Shown here: piece by piece, positions 21,000-27,879 of the stretch | Layout of the letters: each line of letters begins with the position of its first letter | How positions within the stretch are numbered: position 1 is the stretch's first letter | Source of the DNA: a virus | Reading direction: 5' to 3' (one strand) | DNA length: 45,797 bases | Virus record (IMG/VR): IMGVR_UViG_3300005253_000046 | Span: 1-45,797 of that record | Position numbers and translations under genes: made by a program | Notes under the pieces: generated by a model | What the model was told of the DNA's origin: nothing | Databases searched by the model: none | What the model saw: only the letters and a program-made list of their open reading frames with translations

Positions 21000-21247
21000 A
21001 GCTAAACACAGTTATCAAGCTGCCTGATGGACGTGTTGGAACCATCTGCTGGAATCACTTGGATGGTGCTGGTGGTGTTTGGGGTGAGCAACACTTTGAA
21101 ATGCCAGAAGGTGGCTTTGGCGATCTGCCTTCCCCGGAGTTTATGCTTCGAGAACCCAAAGTAAAGGAAATTCTGGTCAAGATTGGGCACCTACCAAATG
21201 TAGAATGTGTCGGAAATGACTTTGAAATAATACGGGAGGGTAACTAA
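20996..21247 (+). CDS. Small beta-rich protein
   Basis: 83 residues (MKLNTVIKLPDGRVGTICWN...). The 'LPDGRxGTICxNHLDGxGGVWGEHxFEMPEGGFGDxLPxPEFxLREP' pattern looks like a conserved phage/bacterial hypothetical family of small beta-barrels. ATG overlaps the lysin stop and AAGGAGG is upstream. Confidence 0.55.
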   Translation: MKLNTVIKLPDGRVGTICWNHLDGAGGVWGEQHFEMPEGGFGDLPSPEFMLREPKVKEILVKIGHLPNVECVGNDFEIIREGN

Positions 21248-21248
21248 C

Positions 21249-21527
21249 ATGGAACAAAACAAACCTACAGGATTGGAACAGCCTTACGTCCCACCACCGT
21301 TCAGACCCCCTCCGGTGCCTTGTCCACCTCCAGCCATACGGGTTGGTGAGATGCTGCCTTGGAAAGGCTGGCACTGGGTTGTGGTGGAAGCCAATGATAA
21401 AGGCCAAGTCTTACTCCAGCTACGTGAGGCTTCGACTGCGGCTATTTCTAGGAAGCTGCTGGAAGGCAAGCGTGTCACCCGTCATCTCAAGAAGCTGAAG
21501 AAGCGTGAAAGGAGGTTGACAAAATGA
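21249..21527 (+). CDS. Small Pro-rich plus beta-barrel protein
   Basis: 92 residues. A Pro-rich first third ('VPPPFRPPPVPCPPPA') is followed by a strand-rich 'MLPWKGWHWVVVEANDKGQVLLQL' segment (KOW/SH3-like) and a very basic C-terminus. Good GGAGGG site. Possibly nucleic-acid-binding. Confidence 0.5.
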   Translation: MEQNKPTGLEQPYVPPPFRPPPVPCPPPAIRVGEMLPWKGWHWVVVEANDKGQVLLQLREASTAAISRKLLEGKRVTRHLKKLKKRERRLTK

Positions 21528-21973
21528 AATGTGAACACGATTATTTATACCAGCGTCCTTGCCGTCTTTGTCTTTTGGATACGGTGAAAGAGTTGGAGCA
21601 AGAGAATAAGAACTTAGCCGCTCATCAGGGTCAGTATCCTGCGGGCGATGAGTTTGGTAATGCTTATTGCACAAGAATAAAAGAACTGGAAACCGTGCTC
21701 AAGCTAGTCCAGCGGTGGGGCAAAGACTCAAGGTCTGTTGGTGCCTGGGAAGTCTTTCAAGAGGTTGCCAAGGCGCTAGAACCAGTTCCCGAGCAGCCAG
21801 TAACAGTCGTGGATTGCACTTGCATTCCTTGTGTTTGTCCCGGCAAGGAACGGTGGAATAAGGGGGGTCCTTGCTCAGGTTGTGGTGCTCGAACGTGCTT
21901 GGCTCACGAGTTGGCACTCAAGACTTCATCACGTCCTTGGCAGGGAGCCAAATCCCGGCAGGGCCCCGAATGA
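21524..21973 (+). CDS. Cysteine-rich early protein, last of the rightward early operon
   Basis: 149 residues. N-terminal 'CEHDYLYQRPCRLC' finger, a coiled-coil middle ('LDTVKELEQENKNL', 'RIKELETVLKLVQ'), and a second Cys-rich part 'CTCIPCVCPGKE...CSGCGARTC' (about 108-130). The end overlaps the convergent helicase gene (21918-22658) by 56 bases, so transcripts from both sides collide here. Confidence 0.55.
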   Translation: MKCEHDYLYQRPCRLCLLDTVKELEQENKNLAAHQGQYPAGDEFGNAYCTRIKELETVLKLVQRWGKDSRSVGAWEVFQEVAKALEPVPEQPVTVVDCTCIPCVCPGKERWNKGGPCSGCGARTCLAHELALKTSSRPWQGAKSRQGPE

Positions 21974-22658
21974 GATCCAAGTCTTTGCGCACAAACCGGC
22001 CCTGTATGATTAGTGAGCCCCGGTCTTTGGTTGTGGCCGAAAGGTCCATCAAGGCGGATACGCCGGCAGCAAGGCTATTGTGGCCTACAGAAGACACATT
22101 GGACTTGTCTGGAACCCCGGGAGTACCCTTGCGCTTGTGGTGGATCAACCACTTTGGCATGGGGGTGAGTGCTTCCAGTGCTCTCCTGACTCGCCCGACG
22201 ACCGAGAGGTCATTGAGATCCGCATACCCAGAAATGGTGAGCAGGGAATCCAAGATCAACAAGCCATACCCACCCGCTTTGAAAGCATTCTTGAGTTCTG
22301 TTTCAATGCTCGGCTTCTTTGCAAGCCAACCTGCATCTATCCAAACCGTGTCCCAACCCTCAGTGAAAGGAACTTGACATGACTGACAAAGACCCAAGTT
22401 TTTCATTTGTTCAGCCCATTCCATTTCAGGAAGATCTGACTGAACATACAGTACTTTTAACTTTTGATGGATCTTGTGGCCGAGCAAAGTACCACCACGC
22501 CCTAATTCATGCGCAAGTTGTTGAGACAATATGCTCTTGCCGGTCTTGGGATGGGCATAAATCATCAGGATGCCATACCCGGGTATTAACCCAGGTACGA
22601 GCCATGCTGGTTGCTCAAATTCCCGAGCTGCATAGTCTTCGGCGGTCCAGATCTTCAT
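21918..22658 (-). CDS. RepA-like (AAA_25) replicative helicase/helicase loader
   Basis: 246 residues. RecA-fold ATPase: 'WLVPGLIPGYGILMIYAHPKTGKS' with Walker A H-P-K-T-G-K-S (36-42), a 'VLYVQSDLP' strand, Walker B-type 'GLLILDSLLTI' (about 131-141) and a 'WLIHHKRKG' sensor-like strand. This matches the RepA/AAA_25 group of plasmid and phage helicases. It probably unwinds DNA for the phage polymerase. It is the last gene of a leftward four-gene island inside the rightward region. Confidence 0.8.
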   Translation of the reverse strand: MKIWTAEDYAAREFEQPAWLVPGLIPGYGILMIYAHPKTGKSILSQQLAHELGRGGTLLGHKIHQKLKVLYVQSDLPEMEWAEQMKNLGLCQSCQVPFTEGWDTVWIDAGWLAKKPSIETELKNAFKAGGYGLLILDSLLTISGYADLNDLSVVGRVRRALEALTPMPKWLIHHKRKGTPGVPDKSNVSSVGHNSLAAGVSALMDLSATTKDRGSLIIQGRFVRKDLDLIRGPAGIWLPAKDVMKS

Positions 22659-22961
22659 CTAGGGGCTTCCACGGCTTTTCAAAAGCCCTCGTAGTATTAT
22701 GTCGGGGTCTAGATCAAGTTGTTCACAGATGTTTTGGAAGGAGAACAACCAAGGCCGATGACCAAGCTTGACGTTGGTTTCAAGGAACCAAACAAGGGCC
22801 GCTTCAGAACGCCGTTTGTTAGAGCAAAACAAGTCGAGTTTGGCCTGTTGGATCATAACCACCATGAGATCCTTCTCGGGGGACTCAGTGTGACCTCCAA
22901 AGATGGCTAAGTCGGCCTGGGGGTCGTCCAACCCCTTTGGTAAAGGTCCTTTAGATCTCAC
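22659..22961 (-). CDS. Small protein with 'SFxxICexLxLDP' motif, helicase partner
   Basis: 100 residues. The C-terminal 'PWLFSFQNICEQLDLDPDIILRGLL' is a helix-turn-helix-like motif found in a family of small proteins of phages and their hosts. The middle 'EAALVWFLETN' is also typical. It is directly upstream of and adjacent to the RepA-like gene, so a role in origin recognition, helicase recruitment or transcription is likely but unproven. Confidence 0.55.
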   Translation of the reverse strand: MRSKGPLPKGLDDPQADLAIFGGHTESPEKDLMVVMIQQAKLDLFCSNKRRSEAALVWFLETNVKLGHRPWLFSFQNICEQLDLDPDIILRGLLKSRGSP

Positions 22962-23221
22962 TTTTGTGACTTAGCTGTATAGGCGTGAAAGCCTTCAACT
23001 ATTTCGGGATTGAATTGGAACCATTCCCCACGCAAATGGAACTTCACAAATTTTAGGTGTAATTTGAACTCGTCCGCGGTCTCAACATGTACGTTTACCG
23101 CTATAATTTTAAGCTCATAAGGGTTGGCTATTTGCAATTCACACAATCTGGATTCTGGGTCTTTAGACCAGCCAATTTTAAGGGGACCACATTCACCCCC
23201 ACATTGAATTAAGTACAACAT
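22958..23221 (-). CDS. GIY-YIG-like (T5orf172/MUG113-type) protein
   Basis: 87 residues. 'LYLIQCGGECGPLKIGWSKDPESRLCELQIANPYELKIIAV' shows the order of strands and the Gly/Lys/Ile-Gly-x-S-x-D-x-x-x-R-L-x-x-L-Q pattern of the T5orf172 branch of GIY-YIG nucleases, ending in 'EWFQFNPEIV'. The C-terminal Glu (E in 'RGEWF') fits the family. DNA nicking or repair is plausible. Overlaps the next gene by four bases. Confidence 0.7.
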   Translation of the reverse strand: MLYLIQCGGECGPLKIGWSKDPESRLCELQIANPYELKIIAVNVHVETADEFKLHLKFVKFHLRGEWFQFNPEIVEGFHAYTAKSQK

Positions 23222-23270
23222 TTTGATCTCCTGTAAACTGTGCTTCTCTTATATATAGAAACTATCTACT

Positions 23271-23299
23271 AACTAGGGGACCTTTAGGTCCCCGTAGTT
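23271..23299. terminator. Strong hairpin GGGGACC-TTTA-GGTCCCC
   Basis: A 7-base GC stem with a TTTA loop, extended by AACTA/TAGTT across a one-base bulge. It lies between two leftward genes (23318-23533 and 22958-23221). The minus side is not followed by a T-run, so it may be an attenuator, processing site or rightward terminator rather than a classic leftward terminator. Confidence 0.5.
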
Positions 23300-23317
23300 G
23301 CTTTAGTTTCTTTAGTT

Positions 23318-23533
23318 CTAAGAAGAAGGCTTGAAGTCTTGGCAATAAACCCCTCTTACAGCTTCAACCATTTGGTCTGCGACTGCTTGGTCATTTTGAT
23401 AGACGTGCTTCATGGCCATAACGCCCAAGATGACCACTTGCTGTGAGGAAATGTCGAATTTCTTTCGGATTTTTACAAGGTCTTCATATACTGGCTTCGG
23501 TAATGTAGGAACAGAAAACATGAAAGCTGCCAT
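23318..23533 (-). CDS. Small putative DNA-binding protein
   Basis: 71 residues, first gene of the leftward island, with AAAGGAG before ATG 23533. 'LPKPVYEDLVKIRKKFDISSQQVVILGVMAM' resembles a ribbon-helix-helix or similar small regulator helix pair. Position next to a palindrome-rich divergent region (23534-23703) fits an autoregulator. Family not certain. Confidence 0.5.
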   Translation of the reverse strand: MAAFMFSVPTLPKPVYEDLVKIRKKFDISSQQVVILGVMAMKHVYQNDQAVADQMVEAVRGVYCQDFKPSS

Positions 23534-23703
23534 AAGTAGCTCCTTTAACTAAATAAAATGGAGGGACCATCAAGGGTATGGATACCCACCGCGTCTTTTT
23601 GCGCCGCGTCAATGGCCCCGTGTTTATATAACGGCTGGGGACCCCAAAATGTCCCCACAAAGTAAAATGAGGACCAAATGGCCTTCCCAATCGTTATAGA
23701 GGC
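23534..23703. promoter_or_regulatory. Divergent regulatory region with palindromes
   Basis: 170 bases between a leftward and a rightward operon. It contains a perfect palindrome GGGTAT-GG-ATACCC (23574-23587), an inverted repeat GGGGAC...GTCCCC (23637-23656) and an AT-rich TTTATATAAC segment (about 23620). Likely to hold both promoters and operator sites; exact promoters cannot be fixed by eye. Confidence 0.5.
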
Positions 23704-24603
23704 ATGGGAAATGATACAAGAGACTTCGGACCGACTGAGACTAACAACCACCTTGACTGCCCGACCCTTCGCCGGTTCGAGAAGACCTGGGAGCAAAAGA
23801 CCTCCTGGAAGCCCCATATGTCGATCGGAGCGGCCATGTCCGAGGGACTGGCTACCTACCTATCAAATCCCTGTGAGGAGGGCCTGGTGAAGGCCCTGGG
23901 AGCTGCCAAGGCCGTTTTAAAGGACCGTGTGCCTACCAATTCAGAGGAATGGTCTCCAGATGGCCTTCAAACCCTTGTAGAAAGGGGAATCACCGCTGCG
24001 GCTGAGACGACCTTGGCTGAGATGCTCAAGACTGAGAAAGTGGTGGGTTCTGAGGTATCGATAGGGTCCGGCAGGATCGATCTGGTGACAACCCCAAGAA
24101 ACCCTATCTCTCACGTTATTAACGCCGCGGGAAAGCCAGCATCAGAACCTTTTGCGGGGGCCTTTGAAGCACATGGTGACTACCTCATCATCACCGACCA
24201 CAAAACCTCCATTCAAAAGGCCCCCAGGTACATCGAGAGTGATTTCAAGGACATACCCCTTAACTGGCAGCTCTGGGACTATGCCTGGCGCGCACAACAG
24301 TATTATGGCCGTCCTGTGCGGTGGATACGCATTCACCAGATCATCCTGAGCCCTAGGACCAAGTGTATCATGTCTGAGCCCAGTCGGATCAAGCCAGAGA
24401 ACCTGGAGGCGTGGGCGGTAAATGCAGAACGTCATTGGAGTTACATGGCGGCAGATGACCATGTTGGCTTGGCCTTCCTACCACAAAACTGGCACCACTG
24501 CCTCAACAAATACGGCCCCTGCCGTGCTTACCAAGCTTGTCACTCATTTCTACGTGATGAGAAACAAATGGAGTCTGTCTATGTACGCAAGGAGAAAAGA
24601 TAA
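23704..24603 (+). CDS. PD-(D/E)XK nuclease (RecB/Cas4-like)
   Basis: 299 residues. 'SGRIDLV' (Asp about 126) and 'YLIITDHKTS' (Asp 165, Lys 167) are the D...DxK of the RecB/Cas4-type nuclease fold. A C-terminal 'GPCRAYQACH' and an early Cys (about 19) could be iron-sulfur or zinc ligands, as in Cas4/AddB-like enzymes. It would process DNA ends for recombination with the Sak4-like ATPase downstream. ATG 23704 has only a weak GAGG site; no better in-frame start. Confidence 0.8.
   Translation: MGNDTRDFGPTETNNHLDCPTLRRFEKTWEQKTSWKPHMSIGAAMSEGLATYLSNPCEEGLVKALGAAKAVLKDRVPTNSEEWSPDGLQTLVERGITAAAETTLAEMLKTEKVVGSEVSIGSGRIDLVTTPRNPISHVINAAGKPASEPFAGAFEAHGDYLIITDHKTSIQKAPRYIESDFKDIPLNWQLWDYAWRAQQYYGRPVRWIRIHQIILSPRTKCIMSEPSRIKPENLEAWAVNAERHWSYMAADDHVGLAFLPQNWHHCLNKYGPCRAYQACHSFLRDEKQMESVYVRKEKR
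24570..24590 (+). repeat. 21-base direct repeat, copy 1 (coding)
   Basis: Exact copy of 24791-24811, 221 bases apart. Here it encodes the last residues of the nuclease (ESVYVRK). Confidence 0.85.
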
Positions 24604-24788
24604 TGGTAAAGGTAAAGGTAATTAAAGTTCCAATTCCGGTAGACCCCGTTCCCCAAAAGTTTACCTATGTTATAGAGCTGGAAGCAACGCAAGCACGTTT
24701 TCTGCGCGGGCTATTGCGTCATGATTATGGGGGCTCCCTCACTGCCGCTCAGATTATTGACGGTCTTAATGAGGCCGGACTTGGATAA
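24603..24788 (+). CDS. Small protein, paralogue-like to 25260-25487
   Basis: 61 residues (MVKVKVIKVPIPVDPVPQKF...). The segment 'YVIELEATQARFLRGLLRHDYGGS...IIDGLNEAG' parallels 'IILALTETEAGVLKKVLGHVTGS...IYWALIKVG' in the gene at 25260. This pattern (strand, helix 'E-A-x-x-L-x-x-x-L', Gly-rich turn, helix) recurs in small phage proteins of unknown role. ATG overlaps the nuclease stop. Confidence 0.55.
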   Translation: MVKVKVIKVPIPVDPVPQKFTYVIELEATQARFLRGLLRHDYGGSLTAAQIIDGLNEAGLG

Positions 24789-24790
24789 TA

Positions 24791-24811
24791 GGAGTCTGTC
24801 TATGTACGCAA
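24791..24811 (+). repeat. 21-base direct repeat, copy 2 (supplies start region)
   Basis: Exact repeat of 24570-24590. In this copy the GGAG acts as the ribosome site and the internal ATG (24802) as the start of the following gene. This suggests that duplication created or replaced a translation start. Confidence 0.85.
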
Positions 24812-25086
24812 AAATACTAAAGTTCCTAACAAACCTTCTGTTTAAACGGATTTTCAGGGGTTTTTTGACTCCCCGAAAAACGCGACTTCCAGGCCTAACT
24901 TTGCGATGTCAAGTTTGTGGCCGGGACTTCATCGCTTACAACAAACGTCAACGGATCTGCTGCGGGAAAGACTGCACCAAGGTTGACCGTGCCCGTCAGT
25001 ACCGGGCTAGGTTGGTGTTTCGGCGGTCGTCGGAGAACAAGATTGCCGTGACATTAAACCCTTCTGACTTGGAGAGTGAGGAGTAA
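24802..25086 (+). CDS. Basic zinc-ribbon protein
   Basis: 94 residues from ATG 24802. A hydrophobic/basic N-terminus is followed by a zinc ribbon 'LRCQVCGRDFIAYNKRQRICCGKDC' (about 34-58) and a basic tail with 'RARQYRARL'. It resembles the small zinc-finger proteins next to phage replication genes; nucleic-acid binding is likely. Confidence 0.6.
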   Translation: MYAKILKFLTNLLFKRIFRGFLTPRKTRLPGLTLRCQVCGRDFIAYNKRQRICCGKDCTKVDRARQYRARLVFRRSSENKIAVTLNPSDLESEE

Positions 25087-25257
25087 ATGTACGTCGCTTC
25101 TATAAGCAAGCTAGAACCTTGCATGTTTTGTGGAATCATCACGGCATGGAAGCGACCCTCACCGACTGTGGAAGACAACCCTGTATGCTTTGACTGCATT
25201 CCCAGAATGACAAATGTTTGGGAATTTGCAGGCTTAACTGAACCAAAAGGAGATTGA
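25087..25257 (+). CDS. Small zinc-ribbon protein
   Basis: 56 residues with CMFC and CFDC pairs about 22 residues apart, a simple zinc ribbon. It follows the previous stop directly (TAAATG) with GAGGAG upstream, and is followed closely by the next gene. Confidence 0.55.
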   Translation: MYVASISKLEPCMFCGIITAWKRPSPTVEDNPVCFDCIPRMTNVWEFAGLTEPKGD

Positions 25258-25259
25258 CG

Positions 25260-25487
25260 ATGGCAACAGCAGCCAAGCTTGGAAAGATTGTACCCGAGCC
25301 TGAAGATATTATCTTGGCTTTGACCGAGACCGAAGCCGGAGTTTTGAAGAAAGTGTTGGGGCATGTTACGGGTTCCGAGACAGGGCCAAGAAGACTCACG
25401 TCCAACATTTATTGGGCTCTCATTAAGGTTGGTGTGGCGTCAGCAAACATCAGAGTTCCTGACTCAATATATTTGGAGGAAAAGTAA
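25260..25487 (+). CDS. Small protein, paralogue-like to 24603-24788
   Basis: 75 residues from ATG 25260 (a TTG at 25254 is an unlikely alternative). 'LALTETEAGVLKKVLGHVTGSETGPRRLTSNIYWALIKVGV' follows the same plan as the gene at 24603. AAAAGGAGA is well placed. Such proteins are frequent beside phage recombination genes; function unknown. Confidence 0.55.
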   Translation: MATAAKLGKIVPEPEDIILALTETEAGVLKKVLGHVTGSETGPRRLTSNIYWALIKVGVASANIRVPDSIYLEEK

Positions 25488-26417
25488 ATGTTCCAAGAGT
25501 TAAACGAAGAAACCTGGGAGTTTGCAATCAGTCGGGACCTTCGGGTTGGTCCCCCTAACACCGGGAAGTCTCAATCCTTGCTAACCAATGAGCGCCCGAC
25601 CATTGTCATCTCATACCCGGGTGAGAAAGGGATCACCACTTTTCCCAAGAACGAGCCAGGCTTTAAAGTCTTCTTTTGGAAAGAAGATGACATGTCCAAG
25701 AACAAGCCCGGTGTTATTATCAAAGAGGTGGAGAATCTAACGCTGGACATTCTTGCGGGCAAGCACGGGGAGTTCCACTCCTTCTGTGGTGATGGACTGC
25801 ACAAGCTGTACTCCCACTTCTGGCTCAGGGAGTTCAACTTCCTCCTGCAAACCAAGTCAGAACTGCTTGGAAAGCCCAAGCGTGACGGGACGATCACCAC
25901 CGAGGAAGACTTCAGGCTTCAAGCTTATGGCAACGAGAACTACGGTGCCAGCCGCTCCTTCATGGACTATGTGACGATGGTTTATCAGTCCTCGGCCAAG
26001 CACGTAACCTTTACCTGCTGGGAAGGTGTGGAGATGGACGCCCCGGAGCTGCGTTCAAAGTCCCCGACACACATCTTTCCAGACTTCCCAGGCAAGCTGG
26101 CCAAGCGTATCATGGGTGAGTTTGCTATCGTGCTGTACGCCTCGTTGACCAACCCGGACCCACAGGGCAAACAGAAGGCTTTCTGGCAGCTTAGACCCGG
26201 TGGGAAGATATGGGGCGCTGGAATAAAAATGCCCTCCACAGTGCGCGATAACATCCCCGCCAGTATTGAGCAGGACTGGGCCGAGCTGTGGCTGTACTTG
26301 ACTAGCCAGAAAAAGCTGGTTAGGAAGAGTGTCGCACCTTTAGTTGCTCGCCCTGTTGTTCCAGCACACCCAGGCATGATAAAGGTGGGGGCAGGACCCA
26401 GTGCAACAAAAACGTAG
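25488..26417 (+). CDS. Sak4-like RecA-fold ATPase (single-strand annealing/recombination)
   Basis: 309 residues. Walker A G-P-P-N-T-G-K-S at 21-28 near the very N-terminus, with a RecA-type core as in the AAA_24/Sak4 group. It is somewhat longer than average, with an extra Pro/Val-rich C-terminal tail. In phages this ATPase works with an SSB-like protein in strand annealing and replication-linked recombination; the SSB-like gene follows directly. GGAGGAAAAG precedes ATG 25488. Confidence 0.7.
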   Translation: MFQELNEETWEFAISRDLRVGPPNTGKSQSLLTNERPTIVISYPGEKGITTFPKNEPGFKVFFWKEDDMSKNKPGVIIKEVENLTLDILAGKHGEFHSFCGDGLHKLYSHFWLREFNFLLQTKSELLGKPKRDGTITTEEDFRLQAYGNENYGASRSFMDYVTMVYQSSAKHVTFTCWEGVEMDAPELRSKSPTHIFPDFPGKLAKRIMGEFAIVLYASLTNPDPQGKQKAFWQLRPGGKIWGAGIKMPSTVRDNIPASIEQDWAELWLYLTSQKKLVRKSVAPLVARPVVPAHPGMIKVGAGPSATKT

Positions 26418-26487
26418 AGAGTTTGACGAAGCAGGTTTACAAGACTGGAAGCAATACATTAACTCACAACCAAAAAGGAGACAGAAT

Positions 26488-27078
26488 ATGAGTGAAGAAG
26501 CAACAGAAGGAACAGTTGAAGTGGAAGCCGTACCCGCCGGTGACTTTGAAACACCCACCGAGCCCACCGTTGACGATCTCTTCAAGCAGTTTGTCAGTGA
26601 GGAAGAGGTCAAGCAGACTGAGAAGGATTCAATCCTCCCTGTTGGGACCTACACTACCATCCCTGAGTTCAAGGTGACCTTGGGTGAGAAGGACGGTCGT
26701 AAGAACGCAAGGTTGTTTGGTCGTATTTTCAAGGTGGATGAGCATGATGTAGAGATCAAAGGTGCCATTGGCTACCCTCTCTCTTGGCAACGCAAAAACA
26801 AGTTTGAAGAGATCAAGGATGAGTCCACCGGTGTTGTAATCGATAAGAAGGATACCGGCAAGCCTGACTATCTTTCCAAAATGTTCGCACAGGCCGTGAA
26901 AGCCTACACCGTGGCGTTCGGGGAAGCCCCGACGGAGCTGGATGATGCCGGTACCGTCAATGTCAACATTGGTAAGGTCATTACGTACCTTCGTGACTAT
27001 CCCCACAAGGTTCGCGTCATCCAGACGCAAAACAACGAGAACATGGTGGTGTCAATCAGCGCCGTCGTGGAGAAGTAG
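26488..27078 (+). CDS. SSB-like protein, Sak4 partner
   Basis: 196 residues from ATG 26488 (AAAGGAG upstream). The longer frame back to 26401 overlaps the ATPase and lacks a site. Acidic N-terminal tail (about 1-50), then an OB-type core 'ILPVGTYTTIPEFKVTLGEKDGRKNARLFGRIF...IGYPLSW'. The order ATPase-then-SSB-like is common with Sak4. It probably coats single-stranded DNA at the phage fork. Confidence 0.6.
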   Translation: MSEEATEGTVEVEAVPAGDFETPTEPTVDDLFKQFVSEEEVKQTEKDSILPVGTYTTIPEFKVTLGEKDGRKNARLFGRIFKVDEHDVEIKGAIGYPLSWQRKNKFEEIKDESTGVVIDKKDTGKPDYLSKMFAQAVKAYTVAFGEAPTELDDAGTVNVNIGKVITYLRDYPHKVRVIQTQNNENMVVSISAVVEK

Positions 27079-27083
27079 GGACT

Positions 27084-27329
27084 ATGGATAAACCCCAGAT
27101 TACATACGTACGCTGCTTCACTTTCACTTGTAACTTCTCTCTACAAGTAAGTGTCTCACCTGTTCCAGTGTACGTTCCTGGGGAGGGGCTGCAACTCCTA
27201 CCGCCGAGGCTTGCTGCCCCGTTTATCTGTGAGGTGTGTCGGGCAGAACCCACCAAGTTGAAAGCTGCTCGTGAAGAGATGTTCAAGTACATTGGCCCAG
27301 AACAAACACAGGAGGGGTTTGATGGATAG
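27084..27329 (+). CDS. Small CxxC protein
   Basis: 81 residues (MDKPQITYVRCFTFTCNFSL...). Beta-rich start, two Cys near the N-terminus and 'FICEVCRAEP' (about 52-55), together a possible zinc site. Overlaps the next gene start by eight bases. Confidence 0.5.
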   Translation: MDKPQITYVRCFTFTCNFSLQVSVSPVPVYVPGEGLQLLPPRLAAPFICEVCRAEPTKLKAAREEMFKYIGPEQTQEGFDG

Positions 27330-27612
27330 ACGGCAAATGTTGAAAACCGCTGGTTTGGGTTGTCTCGGTTTCCTATCCGTTGGTGTTGTTTCCGAAACTT
27401 TTCAGTCCGGTCTGGCAAGTTTAAGCATTTTACGCGGCTATAATCCTTTGACGCAAGAAGGCAAATTAACCTTGTCTATAACTTGGTCAGATGGTCAAAA
27501 GTTTGTTCAAGAGGTGCTAGTCACGGATTTGCCTTCGGGGGCTGATGACAATCCGGCTTGGGCTGCCGGTAAAACTCTTTTGTTGATAGAAGCAATTAGG
27601 AAAAGGGGATAA
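27322..27612 (+). CDS. Small exported protein with Tat-like signal
   Basis: 96 residues from ATG 27322 (GGAGGGG upstream). It begins M-D-R-R-Q-M-L-K followed by a moderately hydrophobic 'TAGLGCLGFLSVGVV', a layout close to twin-arginine signals (RRxxxK). The mature part is a short beta-rich domain ('GKLTLSITWSDGQKFVQEVLVTDL'). Export of a folded phage protein would be unusual; a short membrane anchor is the alternative. Confidence 0.5.
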   Translation: MDRRQMLKTAGLGCLGFLSVGVVSETFQSGLASLSILRGYNPLTQEGKLTLSITWSDGQKFVQEVLVTDLPSGADDNPAWAAGKTLLLIEAIRKRG

Positions 27613-27624
27613 AGGAGAAATTCG

Positions 27625-27879
27625 ATGGTTAAAATAAGACTTTTAGATGATGAAGAAGTGGATAAGTCGGAAGCTTTTCTTGATTTGGTGAAGCACAAGT
27701 CTGGCTTTGCCATTGTGTTGGAGGATGGGGACGGCGACACCGTTCCTGCACCTTTCGTGCTTTTTCTCGAACCCAACTCAGAAGGCAAACTCACCTTGAG
27801 TTTGGCGGCGTCTCCAAGAGAAGATTTCATTGTGCGGGACGCGACAACAAACGCAATCTTGGTGAACCCGTCACACTAG
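27625..27879 (+). CDS. Small protein, unknown
   Basis: 84 residues, alpha/beta, acidic ('DDEEVDKSEAFLDLVKHKSG...EDGDGD'). AAAGGAG before ATG 27625. It ends exactly where the UDG-exonuclease gene begins. No family recognised. Confidence 0.5.
   Translation: MVKIRLLDDEEVDKSEAFLDLVKHKSGFAIVLEDGDGDTVPAPFVLFLEPNSEGKLTLSLAASPREDFIVRDATTNAILVNPSH

Noticed and set aside
21871-22377. 168-codon plus-strand open frame
   Set aside because: Antisense shadow of the RepA-like gene, whose Walker motifs are clear on the other strand.
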